DNA from: Nocardioides iriomotensis
GTDB lineage: Bacteria > Actinomycetota > Actinomycetes > Propionibacteriales > Nocardioidaceae
Reading direction: 5' to 3'
Assembly: GCF_004168035.1 (NCBI RefSeq)
Contig: NZ_SDPU01000010.1
Coordinates: 1-64,000 of the forward strand
DNA: 64,000 bases
Below the pieces are notes generated by a model. The model was not told the origin of the DNA. It searched no databases and worked only from the letters and a program-made list of their open reading frames with translations. A program made the translations under genes and the position numbers. This document shows positions 43,754 through 53,428 of this stretch, in pieces (the stretch's first letter is position 1; each line of letters starts with the position of its first letter).

Positions 43754-45064
43754 ATGCGCGTCACCGTGATCGGATGCGGCTACCTGGGGGCGACTCACGC
43801 CGCCGGCATGGCCGAGCTCGGGTACGAGGTCCTCGGCCTCGAGGTCGACCCCGCCAAGGTGGACCAGCTGTCAGCGGGACGGGTCCCGTTCTACGAGCCC
43901 GACCTGGAGGAGCTGCTCAGCCGGCACGTCACGTCGGGCAACCTGCGCTTCACGACCTCCTTCGAGGAGGCGGGCGCGTTCGGTGACGTGCATTTCCTGT
44001 GCGTCGGCACGCCACAGCAGGCGCACGGGCTGGGGGCCGACCTGAGCCAGGTCGAGGGCGCGGTCGTCGCGATCGCGCCGTACCTCCGCGGCGACGCGCT
44101 GGTGGTCGGCAAGTCCACCGTCCCCGTCGGTACGGCGGAGCGCCTCCTCGCGATGCTCGACGAGCACAAGGCGGAGGGGGCGACGCCCCGGCTGGCCTGG
44201 AACCCGGAGTTCCTGCGTGAAGGCTTCGCCGTGAAGGACACGCTCGCGCCCGACCGGCTGGTGTTCGGCGTGACGGAGCCGTCGGCCGAGGCGACGCTGC
44301 GCGAGGTCTACGCGAAAGTGCTGGCCGACGACACGCCCTGCGTCGTGACCGACCTGCCGACGGCCGAGCTGGTGAAGGTGTCAGCGAACGCCTTCCTGGC
44401 GACCAAGATCTCGTTCATCAACGCGATCGCCGAGATGTGCGAGGCGACCGGGGCGGACGTCTGGGACCTCGCCGAGGCGATCGGGCACGACGCGCGCATC
44501 GGGCGCAAGTTCCTCAATGCGGGCATCGGCTTCGGTGGCGGCTGCCTGCCCAAGGACATCCGGGCGTTCCAGCACCGTGCCGGCGAGCTCGGCGTCGACC
44601 ACCTCACAAGCCTCATGCGCGAGGTCGACGCGATCAACCTGCACCGGCGCGAGCGCGTCGGGCAGATCGCGGCCGAGATGCTCGGGGAGCTGTCCGGGGC
44701 GCGGGTCGCCGTGCTCGGGGCGGCGTTCAAGCCCGACAGCGACGACGTGCGCGACTCTCCCGCCCTGGCCGTCGCCGGCACGCTGCACCTGGCCGGGGCC
44801 GACGTGTCGGTCTACGACCCCAAGGCCAACGCCAACGCCGCCAAGCGCTTCCCGACGCTGACCTACGAAGACTCCGTGCTCGACGCCTGCCGTGACGCGG
44901 ACCTGGTACTGCACCTGACCGAGTGGCCCGAGTTCCGGTCGCTGACGCCGGGCGACCTCGACGGCGTCGTACGTCGCAAGCAGATCCTGGACGGTCGCAA
45001 CCTGCTCGACGCGGACGCGTGGCGCGACGGAGGCTGGACCTTCCGCAGCATGGGACGGCGTTGA
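43754..45064 (+). CDS. UDP-glucose 6-dehydrogenase
   Basis: A 436-residue NAD-dependent dehydrogenase making UDP-glucuronate. The Rossmann start is RVTVIGCGYLGATHAAGMAE. Catalytic Cys is in GFGGGCLPKDIRAF and catalytic Lys in the SANAFLATKISFINAIAE helix. The C-terminal UDP-binding domain has VAVLGAAFKPDSDDVRDSPA. Full length. It would feed an acidic sugar into the polymer. Its stop overlaps the TTG start of the next glycosyltransferase, so they are coupled. Confidence 0.95.
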   Translation: MRVTVIGCGYLGATHAAGMAELGYEVLGLEVDPAKVDQLSAGRVPFYEPDLEELLSRHVTSGNLRFTTSFEEAGAFGDVHFLCVGTPQQAHGLGADLSQVEGAVVAIAPYLRGDALVVGKSTVPVGTAERLLAMLDEHKAEGATPRLAWNPEFLREGFAVKDTLAPDRLVFGVTEPSAEATLREVYAKVLADDTPCVVTDLPTAELVKVSANAFLATKISFINAIAEMCEATGADVWDLAEAIGHDARIGRKFLNAGIGFGGGCLPKDIRAFQHRAGELGVDHLTSLMREVDAINLHRRERVGQIAAEMLGELSGARVAVLGAAFKPDSDDVRDSPALAVAGTLHLAGADVSVYDPKANANAAKRFPTLTYEDSVLDACRDADLVLHLTEWPEFRSLTPGDLDGVVRRKQILDGRNLLDADAWRDGGWTFRSMGRR

Positions 45065-46746
45065 GCCTCGACCTGCACGTCGGCGACCTGACGGCCCTTC
45101 GCCGCGCGGTCGGCCGCCTCGACCGCGAGGCCACCGCGTCGACCTTCACCCTCGAGGTCGACGCCTGCACGACCACACCCACCCTGTCCTCGCACCCGTC
45201 GTGGCCGCGGCTGGTGCGGCTGGCGGTGACGACCAAGGGCGACGGCGCGCTGCTGGAGGCGGAGTTCGCCGAGCCCGCCCCGGTGCGGGCCGTCGTCGCC
45301 GCCGTCGCGCGGTCGGTCACCCAGGGGCACCTCGACTGGCCGGGCTGGCCGGACACCGCGGTCGGCGTCACGGAGGTGGACGTCGAGGCCGACTTCCCGC
45401 CCGACCTGGTGGTCGGTGAGCAGCCGCCGTCCCTGGAGGGGCTGCCCGACCCGCACCCGGTGCTCACCCGCGCCACCGTCGTCGTGGCGACGGGTCCCGA
45501 GCCGACCTGGGCCGACGCCGGTGACGTGACCGGCGGGCCGCTGGCGCTCGGCCCGCTCGACCACCGGACCCTCAACCCCGTCGGCTTCAAGCGCCAGCAC
45601 CGGCAGCCGCTCGCCCACCTCGTCGCGCACGACGACCCCACCCGACTGACGCTGCGCACGGCCAAGGGTGACCGGGTCCTCGACGCCCGGCACGGACCGT
45701 CCGAGGCAGACCTCGACGGGATCCGGCGGCTCGCGGCGGTCCACGTCGGCTGGACCGGCGCCCGCGGCCCGCACGCCTACGCCCGCGTCGTCGCCGGTCT
45801 CGCGATGGCGGGCGTCCCGCTCGTCGCGGACGAGGTACCGGCCTGGGCGCACGGCCTCCTCGACCCCGCCCTCGTCGCGCTCCTCACCGCCGGCCCGCGA
45901 GACCTCGACGACATCGTCGAGCGCGAGGCGCACAGCATCCGGCTCCGCCGGACCGCCCTGGCCGCCCACGGCGCGGCGGGCTGGCACCGGGCCGCAGGCG
46001 CCGCGCACGGCCTCCAGACCACGCCGCCTCCGACGGTGAGCGTGCTGCTGCCGACCCGGCGTCCGGAGCAGGTCGCCTTCGCCTTGCGTCAGGTCGCCCG
46101 CCAGCGCGATGTCGACCTCGAGCTGGTGCTGGTGACCCACGGCTTCACCGCCGCAGAGGCGGACCTGGTGGCGTTCCGGGCCACCGGGACGCCCCTCACC
46201 GTCCTCGAGGCGCCCGGCGACGAGCCCTTCGGCGCGATCCTCAACCGCGCCGTGCGCGCCGCCTCCGGGGACGTGCTGCTCAAGGTCGACGACGACGACT
46301 GGTACGGCCGCGACTTCGTGGCCGACCTGCTGCTGGCCCGCGACTACTCCGGAGCCGAGGTCGTCGGCACGCCGCCCGAGTTCACCTTCGTCGAGCCGCT
46401 CTGGCTGACCGTGCGCCGCCAGGACGCCACCGAGGCCCACCGCCCCGTCGTCGCCGGCGGCACCATGCTGATGGACCGAGGCACAGTCGCGGCGATCGGC
46501 GGCTTCCGCGAGACCAGGAAGTACGTCGACGCCGGACTGCTCCGCGCGGTGACCGACGCCGGCGGCACCGTCTACCGCTCGCACGGCCACGGCTACGTGC
46601 TCCGCCGCGGCGCGCAGGGCCACACCTGGGACCCCGGCCTCGGCTACTTCGTGGGCCGCAAGCTGTCCTGGCACCAGTGGCGCGGCTTCACGCCGAGCCC
46701 GCTGCTCGACCCCGACGACGAGGACCGACCGAGGAAGCAGACATGA
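45061..46746 (+). CDS. GT2-family glycosyltransferase with long novel N-terminus
   Basis: A 561-residue protein. Residues ~1-320 have no family I know (alpha/beta, with VVVATGPEPTWADAGD). Residues ~325-560 are a GT2 fold: VSVLLPTRRPEQVAFALRQV, FGAILNRAVRAASGDVLLKV, DDDDWYGRDFVADLLL (metal-binding Asp cluster), and GGFRETRKYVDAGLL. The TTG 45061 start overlaps the ugd stop (TTGA); no better start lies between. It overlaps the next GT2 gene by ATGA. Both are in one unit with ugd. Confidence 0.84.
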   Translation: MSLDLHVGDLTALRRAVGRLDREATASTFTLEVDACTTTPTLSSHPSWPRLVRLAVTTKGDGALLEAEFAEPAPVRAVVAAVARSVTQGHLDWPGWPDTAVGVTEVDVEADFPPDLVVGEQPPSLEGLPDPHPVLTRATVVVATGPEPTWADAGDVTGGPLALGPLDHRTLNPVGFKRQHRQPLAHLVAHDDPTRLTLRTAKGDRVLDARHGPSEADLDGIRRLAAVHVGWTGARGPHAYARVVAGLAMAGVPLVADEVPAWAHGLLDPALVALLTAGPRDLDDIVEREAHSIRLRRTALAAHGAAGWHRAAGAAHGLQTTPPPTVSVLLPTRRPEQVAFALRQVARQRDVDLELVLVTHGFTAAEADLVAFRATGTPLTVLEAPGDEPFGAILNRAVRAASGDVLLKVDDDDWYGRDFVADLLLARDYSGAEVVGTPPEFTFVEPLWLTVRRQDATEAHRPVVAGGTMLMDRGTVAAIGGFRETRKYVDAGLLRAVTDAGGTVYRSHGHGYVLRRGAQGHTWDPGLGYFVGRKLSWHQWRGFTPSPLLDPDDEDRPRKQT

Positions 46747-48365
46747 GCAACCCCGACCAGCCCCGCGTCCGCGGCAACGACTGGCCCGGCCTCGCCCCCG
46801 CCACGCTCGGCAACTGGACGCCCACCCTGTCGGTGACCGTCGTCATCCCGGCGTACGGCGCGCAGCGGACCCTGCCCTACACGCTGGCGGCACTCGCGCT
46901 GCAGACCTATCCCGAGGACCTGCTCGAGGTCGTCGTGGTGGACGACGGCACCGAGCCGTCGCTGGAGCTGCCGGAGCGGCGGCCGGCCAACACCCGTATC
47001 GTCCGCACCAGCGAGTCCTGGGGCCGGGCCCACGCCTGCCACACGGGCGCGCTGGCCGCGAGCGGCCAGGTCGTCCACTGGCTCGACGCCGACATGCTGC
47101 CGCACCGCGACGAGGTCGAGGCTCAGCTGCGCTGGCACCACCTGGTCGACCACGCCGTCGTGCTCGGCCACAAGCTGTTCGTCGACGTCGCCGACGAGGC
47201 GGGTGGCCTGCCCGACCTCGACGCCACCCTGGCCGAGCTGGCGGAGGGCCGCGCTCGTGACCTGTTCACCGACCGATGGACCTCCGAGCACGACTGGGTC
47301 GTCGAGCAGATCGCCAAGACCGACGGGCTCACCGCCAACCCGACGCGGAGCTACCTCGTGCACACCGGCGCCAGCGCGTCCGTGCGCCGCGACCTCTACG
47401 ACGCGGCCGGCGGCATGAACTCCCTGCTCAAACTCGGCGAGGACGTCGAGCTCGGCTACCGGCTCGCCCAGCAGGGCGCGGTCTTCGTGCCCGACGACGA
47501 CGCACGCTCCTGGCACCTGGGCCGGACCACGCTCATGCAGCAGCAGGACGACGTGAACCGCTACAACCGGCCGTTCGTCACCGACCGGGTCCCCGACCTG
47601 CGGCACTGGCGCACCAAGGGCCGCTCCTACTCCGTCCCGTGGGTCACCGCCGTGGTTGACGCCCGCGACCGGACGCTCGAGGAGGTCCGGCACAGCGTGG
47701 ACGCGCTGCTGACCGCGTCGTTCCACGACCTCGACGTCGTGCTGGTCGGCCCGTGGAGCCGGCTCGGCGACGGCCGCCGCTCCCCGCTCGGCGACCCGGA
47801 CCGCGAGCTGCGGCTGGTGCAGGCGGAGTACGTCGGCGAGGGACGGGTCCGGTTCGAGGAGCAGGCGCCGACGTCCGCCTTCCCGGCGCCGTACCTCCTG
47901 CTGCTCCCGGCCGGCTGGGCACCCGCCACGGAGACCGTCGCCCGACTGGCCCGCGAGATGATGAAGGTCGATCGCGGCCTCTCCTCCGTGCTGCTCCCCG
48001 ACGGGCAGGTGGCCCGGCTGGAGCGCACCTCGGCGTTCACGCGCGCAGCGAAGGACGTAGCCCCCGGCGAGGAGCTCGACGATGCCGTCGACGCCGTGTC
48101 CGGCACCTGGTGGTTCAACGGCGCCGAGGAGGGGTTCTCCTGGCACGAGGACCCGACCCCCGAGCCGGAGCCGGCCGACAAGGGGTCTCGACGGGTGGTT
48201 CCTGAGGAGGCGAGGAACGAGCCGTCTCGAAGGGCTCGACCGCCCGCGAAGCGCGGCGGCGCCAGCCAAAGCGACCTCGGCACGCAGAAGGACGAGCCGG
48301 CGCCTGAGGAGGCGCCGGCACCCGAGCGGAAGCGCTCACTGCGGCAGCGCCTGACCGGCGGCTGA
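46743..48365 (+). CDS. GT2-family glycosyltransferase
   Basis: A 540-residue enzyme. The GT2 domain fills residues ~25-290: [42 protein letters not shown] (DxD-type), and [21 protein letters not shown] second alpha/beta part follows. The last ~65 residues are low-complexity; within them [20 protein letters not shown] is encoded by an interspersed-repeat-type hairpin, and [19 protein letters not shown] closes. The start overlaps the previous stop (ATGA). Confidence 0.88.
   Translation: MSNPDQPRVRGNDWPGLAPATLGNWTPTLSVTVVIPAYGAQRTLPYTLAALALQTYPEDLLEVVVVDDGTEPSLELPERRPANTRIVRTSESWGRAHACHTGALAASGQVVHWLDADMLPHRDEVEAQLRWHHLVDHAVVLGHKLFVDVADEAGGLPDLDATLAELAEGRARDLFTDRWTSEHDWVVEQIAKTDGLTANPTRSYLVHTGASASVRRDLYDAAGGMNSLLKLGEDVELGYRLAQQGAVFVPDDDARSWHLGRTTLMQQQDDVNRYNRPFVTDRVPDLRHWRTKGRSYSVPWVTAVVDARDRTLEEVRHSVDALLTASFHDLDVVLVGPWSRLGDGRRSPLGDPDRELRLVQAEYVGEGRVRFEEQAPTSAFPAPYLLLLPAGWAPATETVARLAREMMKVDRGLSSVLLPDGQVARLERTSAFTRAAKDVAPGEELDDAVDAVSGTWWFNGAEEGFSWHEDPTPEPEPADKGSRRVVPEEARNEPSRRARPPAKRGGASQSDLGTQKDEPAPEEAPAPERKRSLRQRLTGG
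48198..48218. repeat. REP-like hairpin inside the GT2 coding sequence
   Basis: GTTCCT, 9-nt loop, AGGAAC, flanked by two GTCTCGA copies (48186-48192 and 48224-48230). This pattern looks like short interspersed repeats of Nocardioides-type genomes. Here it is translated in frame. Confidence 0.5.
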
Positions 48366-48375
48366 GCGTGCAAGG

Positions 48376-49596
48376 ATGACCGACGTGGCAGCGGACGGAC
48401 GCGAGCACGTCGTCGTCGGCATCGGCGACGGTGCCGCGGGTTTCGGTGGCCACGAGCGCGGCGGCGGTACGCCCGGTGGCCTGGCCACCCAGGACATGGT
48501 GCTCAACATCGGACCGCAACACCCGGCCACCCATGGCGTCCTCCGGCTCAAGCTGACCCTCGACGGCGAGCGGATCGTCGACTGCGACCCGGTCGTCGGC
48601 TACATGCACCGGGGTGTCGAGAAGCTCTTCGAGGTGCGCGACTACCGGCAGATCATCGTGCTGGCCAACCGGCACGACTGGTTGTCGGCGTTCTCCAGCG
48701 AGCTCGGGGTCGTGCTCGCGGTCGAGCGGATGCTCGGCATGGAGGTGCCGACCCGCGCGGTCTGGCTGCGCACGATGCTGGCCGAGCTCAACCGGGTGCT
48801 GAACCACCTGATGTTCCTGGGCTCCTACCCGATCGAGCTCGGCGCGATCACCCCGATGTTCTACGCCTTCCGCGAGCGGGAGACGCTCCAGGCGGTGATG
48901 GAGGAGATCTCCGGCGGTCGCATGCACTACATGTTCAACCGGGTCGGCGGGCTCAAGGAGGACATCCCCGCGGGCTGGGTCGACCGGGCGGACGACGCGG
49001 CCCGGGCCGTCCGCAGCCGGATGCCCCAGATCGAGGACCTGATCTTCGGCAACGAGATCTTCCAGGCCCGCACCAGAGGCGTCGGCGTGCTCTCCCGCGA
49101 GCTGATCGACGCGTACGGCGTGAGCGGCCCGATCGCCCGGGCGAGCGGGGTCGACTTCGACCTGCGCCGCGACGACCCGTACCTCGCCTACCAGGAGCTC
49201 GTCGACGACGGCGTGATGCAGGTGATCACCCAGGAGGAGGGTGACTGCTACGCGCGGTTCGGCATGCTCCTCGACCAGGTCCAGGTCTCGCTCGACATCG
49301 TCGAGGCCTGCGTCGACCGGCTCCGCTCGCTCGACCGGGGCCCGATCAACGTCCGGCTGCCGAAGATCCTCAAGGCGCCGGAGGGCGCGACGTACGCCTG
49401 GACCGAGAACCCCCTCGGCATCAACGGCTACTACCTCGTCTCCCGCGGGGAGAAGACCCCGTGGCGGATGAAGCTCCGAAGCGCGTCGTTCAACAACATC
49501 GCGGTGCTGCCCGAGGTGCTCACGGGGTGCGTGGTGGCCGACATGGTGGCGGTGCTCGGGTCGATGTTCTTCGTGGTCGGCGACATCGACAAGTAG
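48376..49596 (+). CDS. Orphan NADH-quinone oxidoreductase subunit D (NuoD) paralogue
   Basis: A 406-residue protein matching NuoD/NDUFS2 along its length: [66 protein letters not shown], and a C-terminal [17 protein letters not shown]. No other nuo gene is near. Aligned without gaps to bovine NDUFS2, quinone-site His59 is kept (His53) but Tyr108 is Trp102 and Asp104 is Asn98. The Arg methylated in NDUFS2 (Arg85) is kept (Arg79). The N-terminus is Gly-rich. AAGGAT stands 7 nt before an in-frame GTG 48385, so a leaderless GTG start is possible. Role unknown; perhaps an alternative complex I form or a non-redox partner. Confidence 0.9.
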   Translation: MTDVAADGREHVVVGIGDGAAGFGGHERGGGTPGGLATQDMVLNIGPQHPATHGVLRLKLTLDGERIVDCDPVVGYMHRGVEKLFEVRDYRQIIVLANRHDWLSAFSSELGVVLAVERMLGMEVPTRAVWLRTMLAELNRVLNHLMFLGSYPIELGAITPMFYAFRERETLQAVMEEISGGRMHYMFNRVGGLKEDIPAGWVDRADDAARAVRSRMPQIEDLIFGNEIFQARTRGVGVLSRELIDAYGVSGPIARASGVDFDLRRDDPYLAYQELVDDGVMQVITQEEGDCYARFGMLLDQVQVSLDIVEACVDRLRSLDRGPINVRLPKILKAPEGATYAWTENPLGINGYYLVSRGEKTPWRMKLRSASFNNIAVLPEVLTGCVVADMVAVLGSMFFVVGDIDK

Positions 49597-49713
49597 CCTG
49601 CCCCGTCCCTGAGCACATCGTCGATGGAGCCGACCCATCGGCGCCGGGGGACATCGACAAATGAGCGGGGCGGCAGGCCTGCGGGCGAGTCCCGGAACCG
49701 CCTGACCGGCCGG

Positions 49714-49719
49714 TATCGT
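49714..49719 (+). promoter_or_regulatory. -10 element of leaderless sulfotransferase gene
   Basis: TATCGT, 7 nt, then ATG 49727. The 130-bp gap before it repeats GACATCGACAA, the coding end of nuoD, at 49649-49659, and has a CCTGCC/GGCAGG pair that may end nuoD. Confidence 0.55.
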
Positions 49720-49726
49720 GCAGCCC

Positions 49727-50779
49727 ATGTCCCCCGAGTCCGACCGCACGCTGGTGATCGTCACGGGGTCGGGCCGCAGCGGCACGAGCACCGTCACGGG
49801 CAGCCTCAAGATGCTGGGCTGCTACATCCCGCAGCCCGAGATCCCGGCCAACGAGGCCAACCCCCGCGGCTACTTCGAGCCGAAGTGGACGGTCGAGTAC
49901 CAGAAGCGGGTGCTCGCCGACGCCGGCGTCCGCACCCTCGACGCCCGGCCCGAGGCCTACGAGCTCATGCAGCCGACCTGCGAGAAGGCGTCGTTCCGCG
50001 ACGAGCTGCGCGCGTGGTTCGGCACCCAGCTCCAGGGGTCGCAGATCGTGGTGAAGGACCCCCGGTCGTTCTGGCTACGCAACCTCTGGGTGCCGGTCGC
50101 CGCCGACCTCGGCGTGGACACCCGGTTCCTGACGATGCTGCGCCACCCGGCCGAGGTCGTCGGTTCCCGCGACATGCACTACCTGAAGAACGCCGACGAC
50201 GCGCGCCGCCTCGCCCGCGAGACCGGCAACCTCGGCGGCTGGGTCAACGTGGCGCTCACCAACGAGTACGTCGGCCGCGAGAGCCGCCGGGTGTTCGTGC
50301 ACTACACCGACATGATCAGCAACTGGCGCAGCGCGATGCTCGACGCCGGCGAGAAGCTCGGCCTGACGTACGACGCCGACCTCACCAGCGACGCCCACCA
50401 CCCGATCGACGACTTCATCGACTCGAGCCTGCGCCGCTCGCAGCTGTCCTACGACGACCTCGACGTGCCCAAGCAGCTCGTCGAGATCGCCGAGACCGTC
50501 TGGAACAACCTGGACGCGCTGGCGAAGGACCCCTACGACGCGGCCGCGATGAAGAGCAACGACGAGATGCGGGAGGCCTACGGCCAGCTGCACACCTGGT
50601 CGGTGGCGCTGACCCAGGACCACACCAACTACTCCGTCGACGTCGCCCGCGCGCAGACCCGCCGCAAGGTCACGCGCGAGCTGCGCGAGCAGCAGGGCGG
50701 CGCGCAGCCGGCCGCAGCCCCGTCGTTCGCCCGCCGGGTGGTGCGCAAGGTGCGGTCCCTGTCCGGCAGCAGGGGCTGA
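49727..50779 (+). CDS. Sulfotransferase family protein
   Basis: A 350-residue P-loop sulfotransferase. The phosphosulfate loop is IVTGSGRSGTSTVTGSLKML and the 3'-phosphate region is RFLTMLRHPAEVVGSRDMHY. The middle has VVKDPRSFWLRNLW and VFVHYTDMISNWRSAM. The tail is basic (FARRVVRKVRSLSGSRG). ATG 49727 is fixed by a leaderless promoter. The TagF-GT4 gene begins 3 bp after its stop, so the two are co-transcribed, linking sulfation with polyol-phosphate polymer assembly. Confidence 0.88.
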   Translation: MSPESDRTLVIVTGSGRSGTSTVTGSLKMLGCYIPQPEIPANEANPRGYFEPKWTVEYQKRVLADAGVRTLDARPEAYELMQPTCEKASFRDELRAWFGTQLQGSQIVVKDPRSFWLRNLWVPVAADLGVDTRFLTMLRHPAEVVGSRDMHYLKNADDARRLARETGNLGGWVNVALTNEYVGRESRRVFVHYTDMISNWRSAMLDAGEKLGLTYDADLTSDAHHPIDDFIDSSLRRSQLSYDDLDVPKQLVEIAETVWNNLDALAKDPYDAAAMKSNDEMREAYGQLHTWSVALTQDHTNYSVDVARAQTRRKVTRELREQQGGAQPAAAPSFARRVVRKVRSLSGSRG

Positions 50780-50782
50780 GCC

Positions 50783-53428
50783 GTGTCCGACCCCCAGGTC
50801 CCCAGCGTCGTCGGGGCGGTCCGGCAGCGCCTCGCGATCCGCACCCGGGCCCGCGCGGCGCGCGAGTCGGTCACGTCGGCGCGCTACGCCCGCTGGCGCG
50901 AGAAGCCGGTCGTCCCCGGCACCGTGCTCTACGAGGCGTTCTCCGGCAACGGCATGCTCGACAACCCGGAGGCGATCTTCCGGTACCTCCTGTCGCAGCC
51001 GGACATGGAGCACCTCCAGCACACCTGGGTGCTCGACGACCCGGCCAAGCACGCCGAGGTGCTCGCGGAGTTCGACGGCCATCCGCGCGTGCGGTTCGTG
51101 CAGATCCGGTCCGACGGCTACTTCAAGGCGCTCGCCACGTCGCAGTACCTCGTCAACAACGCGACGTTCCCCCAGGAGCTCGCGAAGCGGCCCGAGCAGA
51201 CCTACCTCAACACCTGGCACGGCATCCCGCTGAAGTACATGGGCTTCGACATGGCCGGCGGCGGCCCGAGCTCGAAGAACATCACCCGCAACTTCCTGCA
51301 GACCGACTTCATGATCGGCGCCTGCGCGTACATGACCGACACGATGTACCGCCACGCCTACCGCATGCAGGGCATCTACCGCGGCGCCGTGATCGAGGAG
51401 GGCCACCCGCGCACCGACCGGCAGGTCGAGGCGCTCAAGGACCCCGGCCCGACCCTCCGGCTGCTCGAGGAGCGCGGCTGCCGCATCGACGGCCGCAAGG
51501 TGGTGCTCTTCGCGCCGACCTGGCGGGGCGACTCGTTCCAGGACCCGCGGGTCAACGCCGGCCAGCTGCTCGCCACCGTCAAGGACCTGCAGAAGGCGCT
51601 CGACCCGAGCGAGTACGTCGTGCTGCTCAAGGTCCACCAGGTCGTGTACGACGCCGTGAAGCAGCGGGTCAGCGGCGGCGACGGGGTCGACTTCCTGGTG
51701 CCCAACAGCGTCCCGACCAACCAGACGCTCGCGGTCGCCGACCTGCTGGTCACCGACTACTCGTCGATCTTCTTCGACTACCTCGCCACGGGCCGGCCGG
51801 TCGTGCACTACGTCCCGGACCTCGACGACTACCGCGGCAGCCGCGGTCTCTACCTCGACGAGTCCGACCTGCCCGGGCCGGTCTGCGCGACCGTCCCCGA
51901 CCTGGTCGACGCGGTGACGGCCGCGCTGGCGGCGGGCACGTCGGAGCGCTCGCTGGAGCTCGCCGAGGTCTACAACCCCAAGGACGACGGCTCGGTCTGC
52001 GAGCGGGTCGTCGACATCGTCTTCCGCGGCAAGGAGGACCCGTCGTACACCGTGCACCGGGACTTCGCCAGCGCCAAGGAGACGCTGCTCGTCTACCTCG
52101 GCAGCCTGAAGACCCAGGGCATCACCACGTCGGCGCTCAACCTGCTGCGCAACCTCGACTACGACCGGTACGACGTCACCGCCTACTACACGTTCTCCAA
52201 GGGCCCCGACCGGCTGAAGAACGCCAACCTCGTCGACGACCGCGCCCGCGTCATCCCCCGCGTCGTGCAGTTCAACGGCAGCCCGGCCAAGGTGCGCCGC
52301 GAGACGAAGAAGCTCATGGAGCACGGCCTGCCCGAGCAGCTCGGCGCCGACCACGTGAAGTTCTGGACCGACGAGTGGCAGCGCGTCTTCGGGCACGCAC
52401 GGTTCGACCACCTGATCGACTTCAGCGGCTACGGCTGCTACTCGCCGTTCCTGTTCTCGGTGACGGAGGCCAAGCACAAGTCGATCTGGCTGCACAACGA
52501 CATGTACGCCGACATGCAGCGCGAGACGGTCGGCGAGAAGCACCTCGAGGACCGGCTGCAGGCCGTGTTCACGACGTACAAGTACTTCGACCACCTCGTC
52601 TCGGTCTCCCCCGAGCTCGACCGCGTCAACCGCAAGCAGCTCGCGGAGTACGCCCCGCCGGACCGGTTCACGTACGCCGTCAACACGATCGACGGCGACC
52701 GCATCCTCGACCTGTCCGGGCTCACCGCCGCGCAGGTCGCGGCGAAGGCGCGCGGCGAGGACGTCGCGAACGTCGGTCCGGCGACGACGGTCGAGATCGA
52801 CGCGGCGAACCTCACCCAGGCCATGAACGTCCTGCTGGAGCACTACGACGTGCGCGACGTGCTGCGGGAGGCGCGCGGCCGGCTGCGCCTCGCCAACCAG
52901 CCCGCGCCCACGAAGGACGCCGTCACGTTCGTGACGGTCGGGCGGCTGTCCCCGGCAAAGAACCATGCCCGGATGATCAAGGCGTTCGCCAAGGTCCACG
53001 AGACCAACCCGCACGTTCGGCTGATCGTCATGGGCTACGGGCCGCTGGAGCAGGAGCTGCAAGGCCTGATCAACAGCCTCGGCATGGACTCCGCCGTCAC
53101 CCTGGCCGGCCTGGTCGACAACCCGTTCGCGATCCTCGCCGAGAGCGACTGCTTCCTGCTGTCGAGCGACTGGGAGGGCCAGCCGATGGTCATCCTGGAG
53201 GCCCGGGTCCTCGGCCTGCCGATCGTGACGACGGCGTTCTCGTCGGCCGCCGACTCCGTGCCGGAGGACGCCGGGATCGTCGTCCCCCAGTCCGTGAAGG
53301 GGCTCGCCGAGGGGATGCGGAAGTTCCTCGCCGGCGACGTGCGGGCGACCCCGCTCGACCCGGCCGCCTACAACGCCATGGCGATGGAGCAGTTCGACGC
53401 CGCCATCCACCACCGGCCCGGTGGCTGA
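50783..53428 (+). CDS. TagF-like glycerophosphotransferase fused to GT4 glycosyltransferase
   Basis: An 881-residue enzyme. Residues ~45-400 are a CDP-glycerol glycerophosphotransferase domain with both catalytic His: His146 in TWHGIPLKYMGF and His285 in VVLLKVHQVVYD, 139 apart as in TagF, plus VTDYSSIFFDYLATGRPVVHY. Residues ~430-880 are a GT4 GT-B fold (TVGRLSPAKNHARMIKAF, SDWEGQPMVILEARVLGLP). It likely both transfers polyol phosphate and a sugar onto the chain, making a glycosyl-polyol-phosphate teichoic acid. Start GTG 50783. Confidence 0.92.
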   Translation: MSDPQVPSVVGAVRQRLAIRTRARAARESVTSARYARWREKPVVPGTVLYEAFSGNGMLDNPEAIFRYLLSQPDMEHLQHTWVLDDPAKHAEVLAEFDGHPRVRFVQIRSDGYFKALATSQYLVNNATFPQELAKRPEQTYLNTWHGIPLKYMGFDMAGGGPSSKNITRNFLQTDFMIGACAYMTDTMYRHAYRMQGIYRGAVIEEGHPRTDRQVEALKDPGPTLRLLEERGCRIDGRKVVLFAPTWRGDSFQDPRVNAGQLLATVKDLQKALDPSEYVVLLKVHQVVYDAVKQRVSGGDGVDFLVPNSVPTNQTLAVADLLVTDYSSIFFDYLATGRPVVHYVPDLDDYRGSRGLYLDESDLPGPVCATVPDLVDAVTAALAAGTSERSLELAEVYNPKDDGSVCERVVDIVFRGKEDPSYTVHRDFASAKETLLVYLGSLKTQGITTSALNLLRNLDYDRYDVTAYYTFSKGPDRLKNANLVDDRARVIPRVVQFNGSPAKVRRETKKLMEHGLPEQLGADHVKFWTDEWQRVFGHARFDHLIDFSGYGCYSPFLFSVTEAKHKSIWLHNDMYADMQRETVGEKHLEDRLQAVFTTYKYFDHLVSVSPELDRVNRKQLAEYAPPDRFTYAVNTIDGDRILDLSGLTAAQVAAKARGEDVANVGPATTVEIDAANLTQAMNVLLEHYDVRDVLREARGRLRLANQPAPTKDAVTFVTVGRLSPAKNHARMIKAFAKVHETNPHVRLIVMGYGPLEQELQGLINSLGMDSAVTLAGLVDNPFAILAESDCFLLSSDWEGQPMVILEARVLGLPIVTTAFSSAADSVPEDAGIVVPQSVKGLAEGMRKFLAGDVRATPLDPAAYNAMAMEQFDAAIHHRPGG

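Noticed and set aside
46743-48365. Frameshift in the GT2 gene tail
   Set aside because: The low-complexity tail is continuous in frame to a proper stop just before nuoD; the odd residues come from a repeat, not from a shift.
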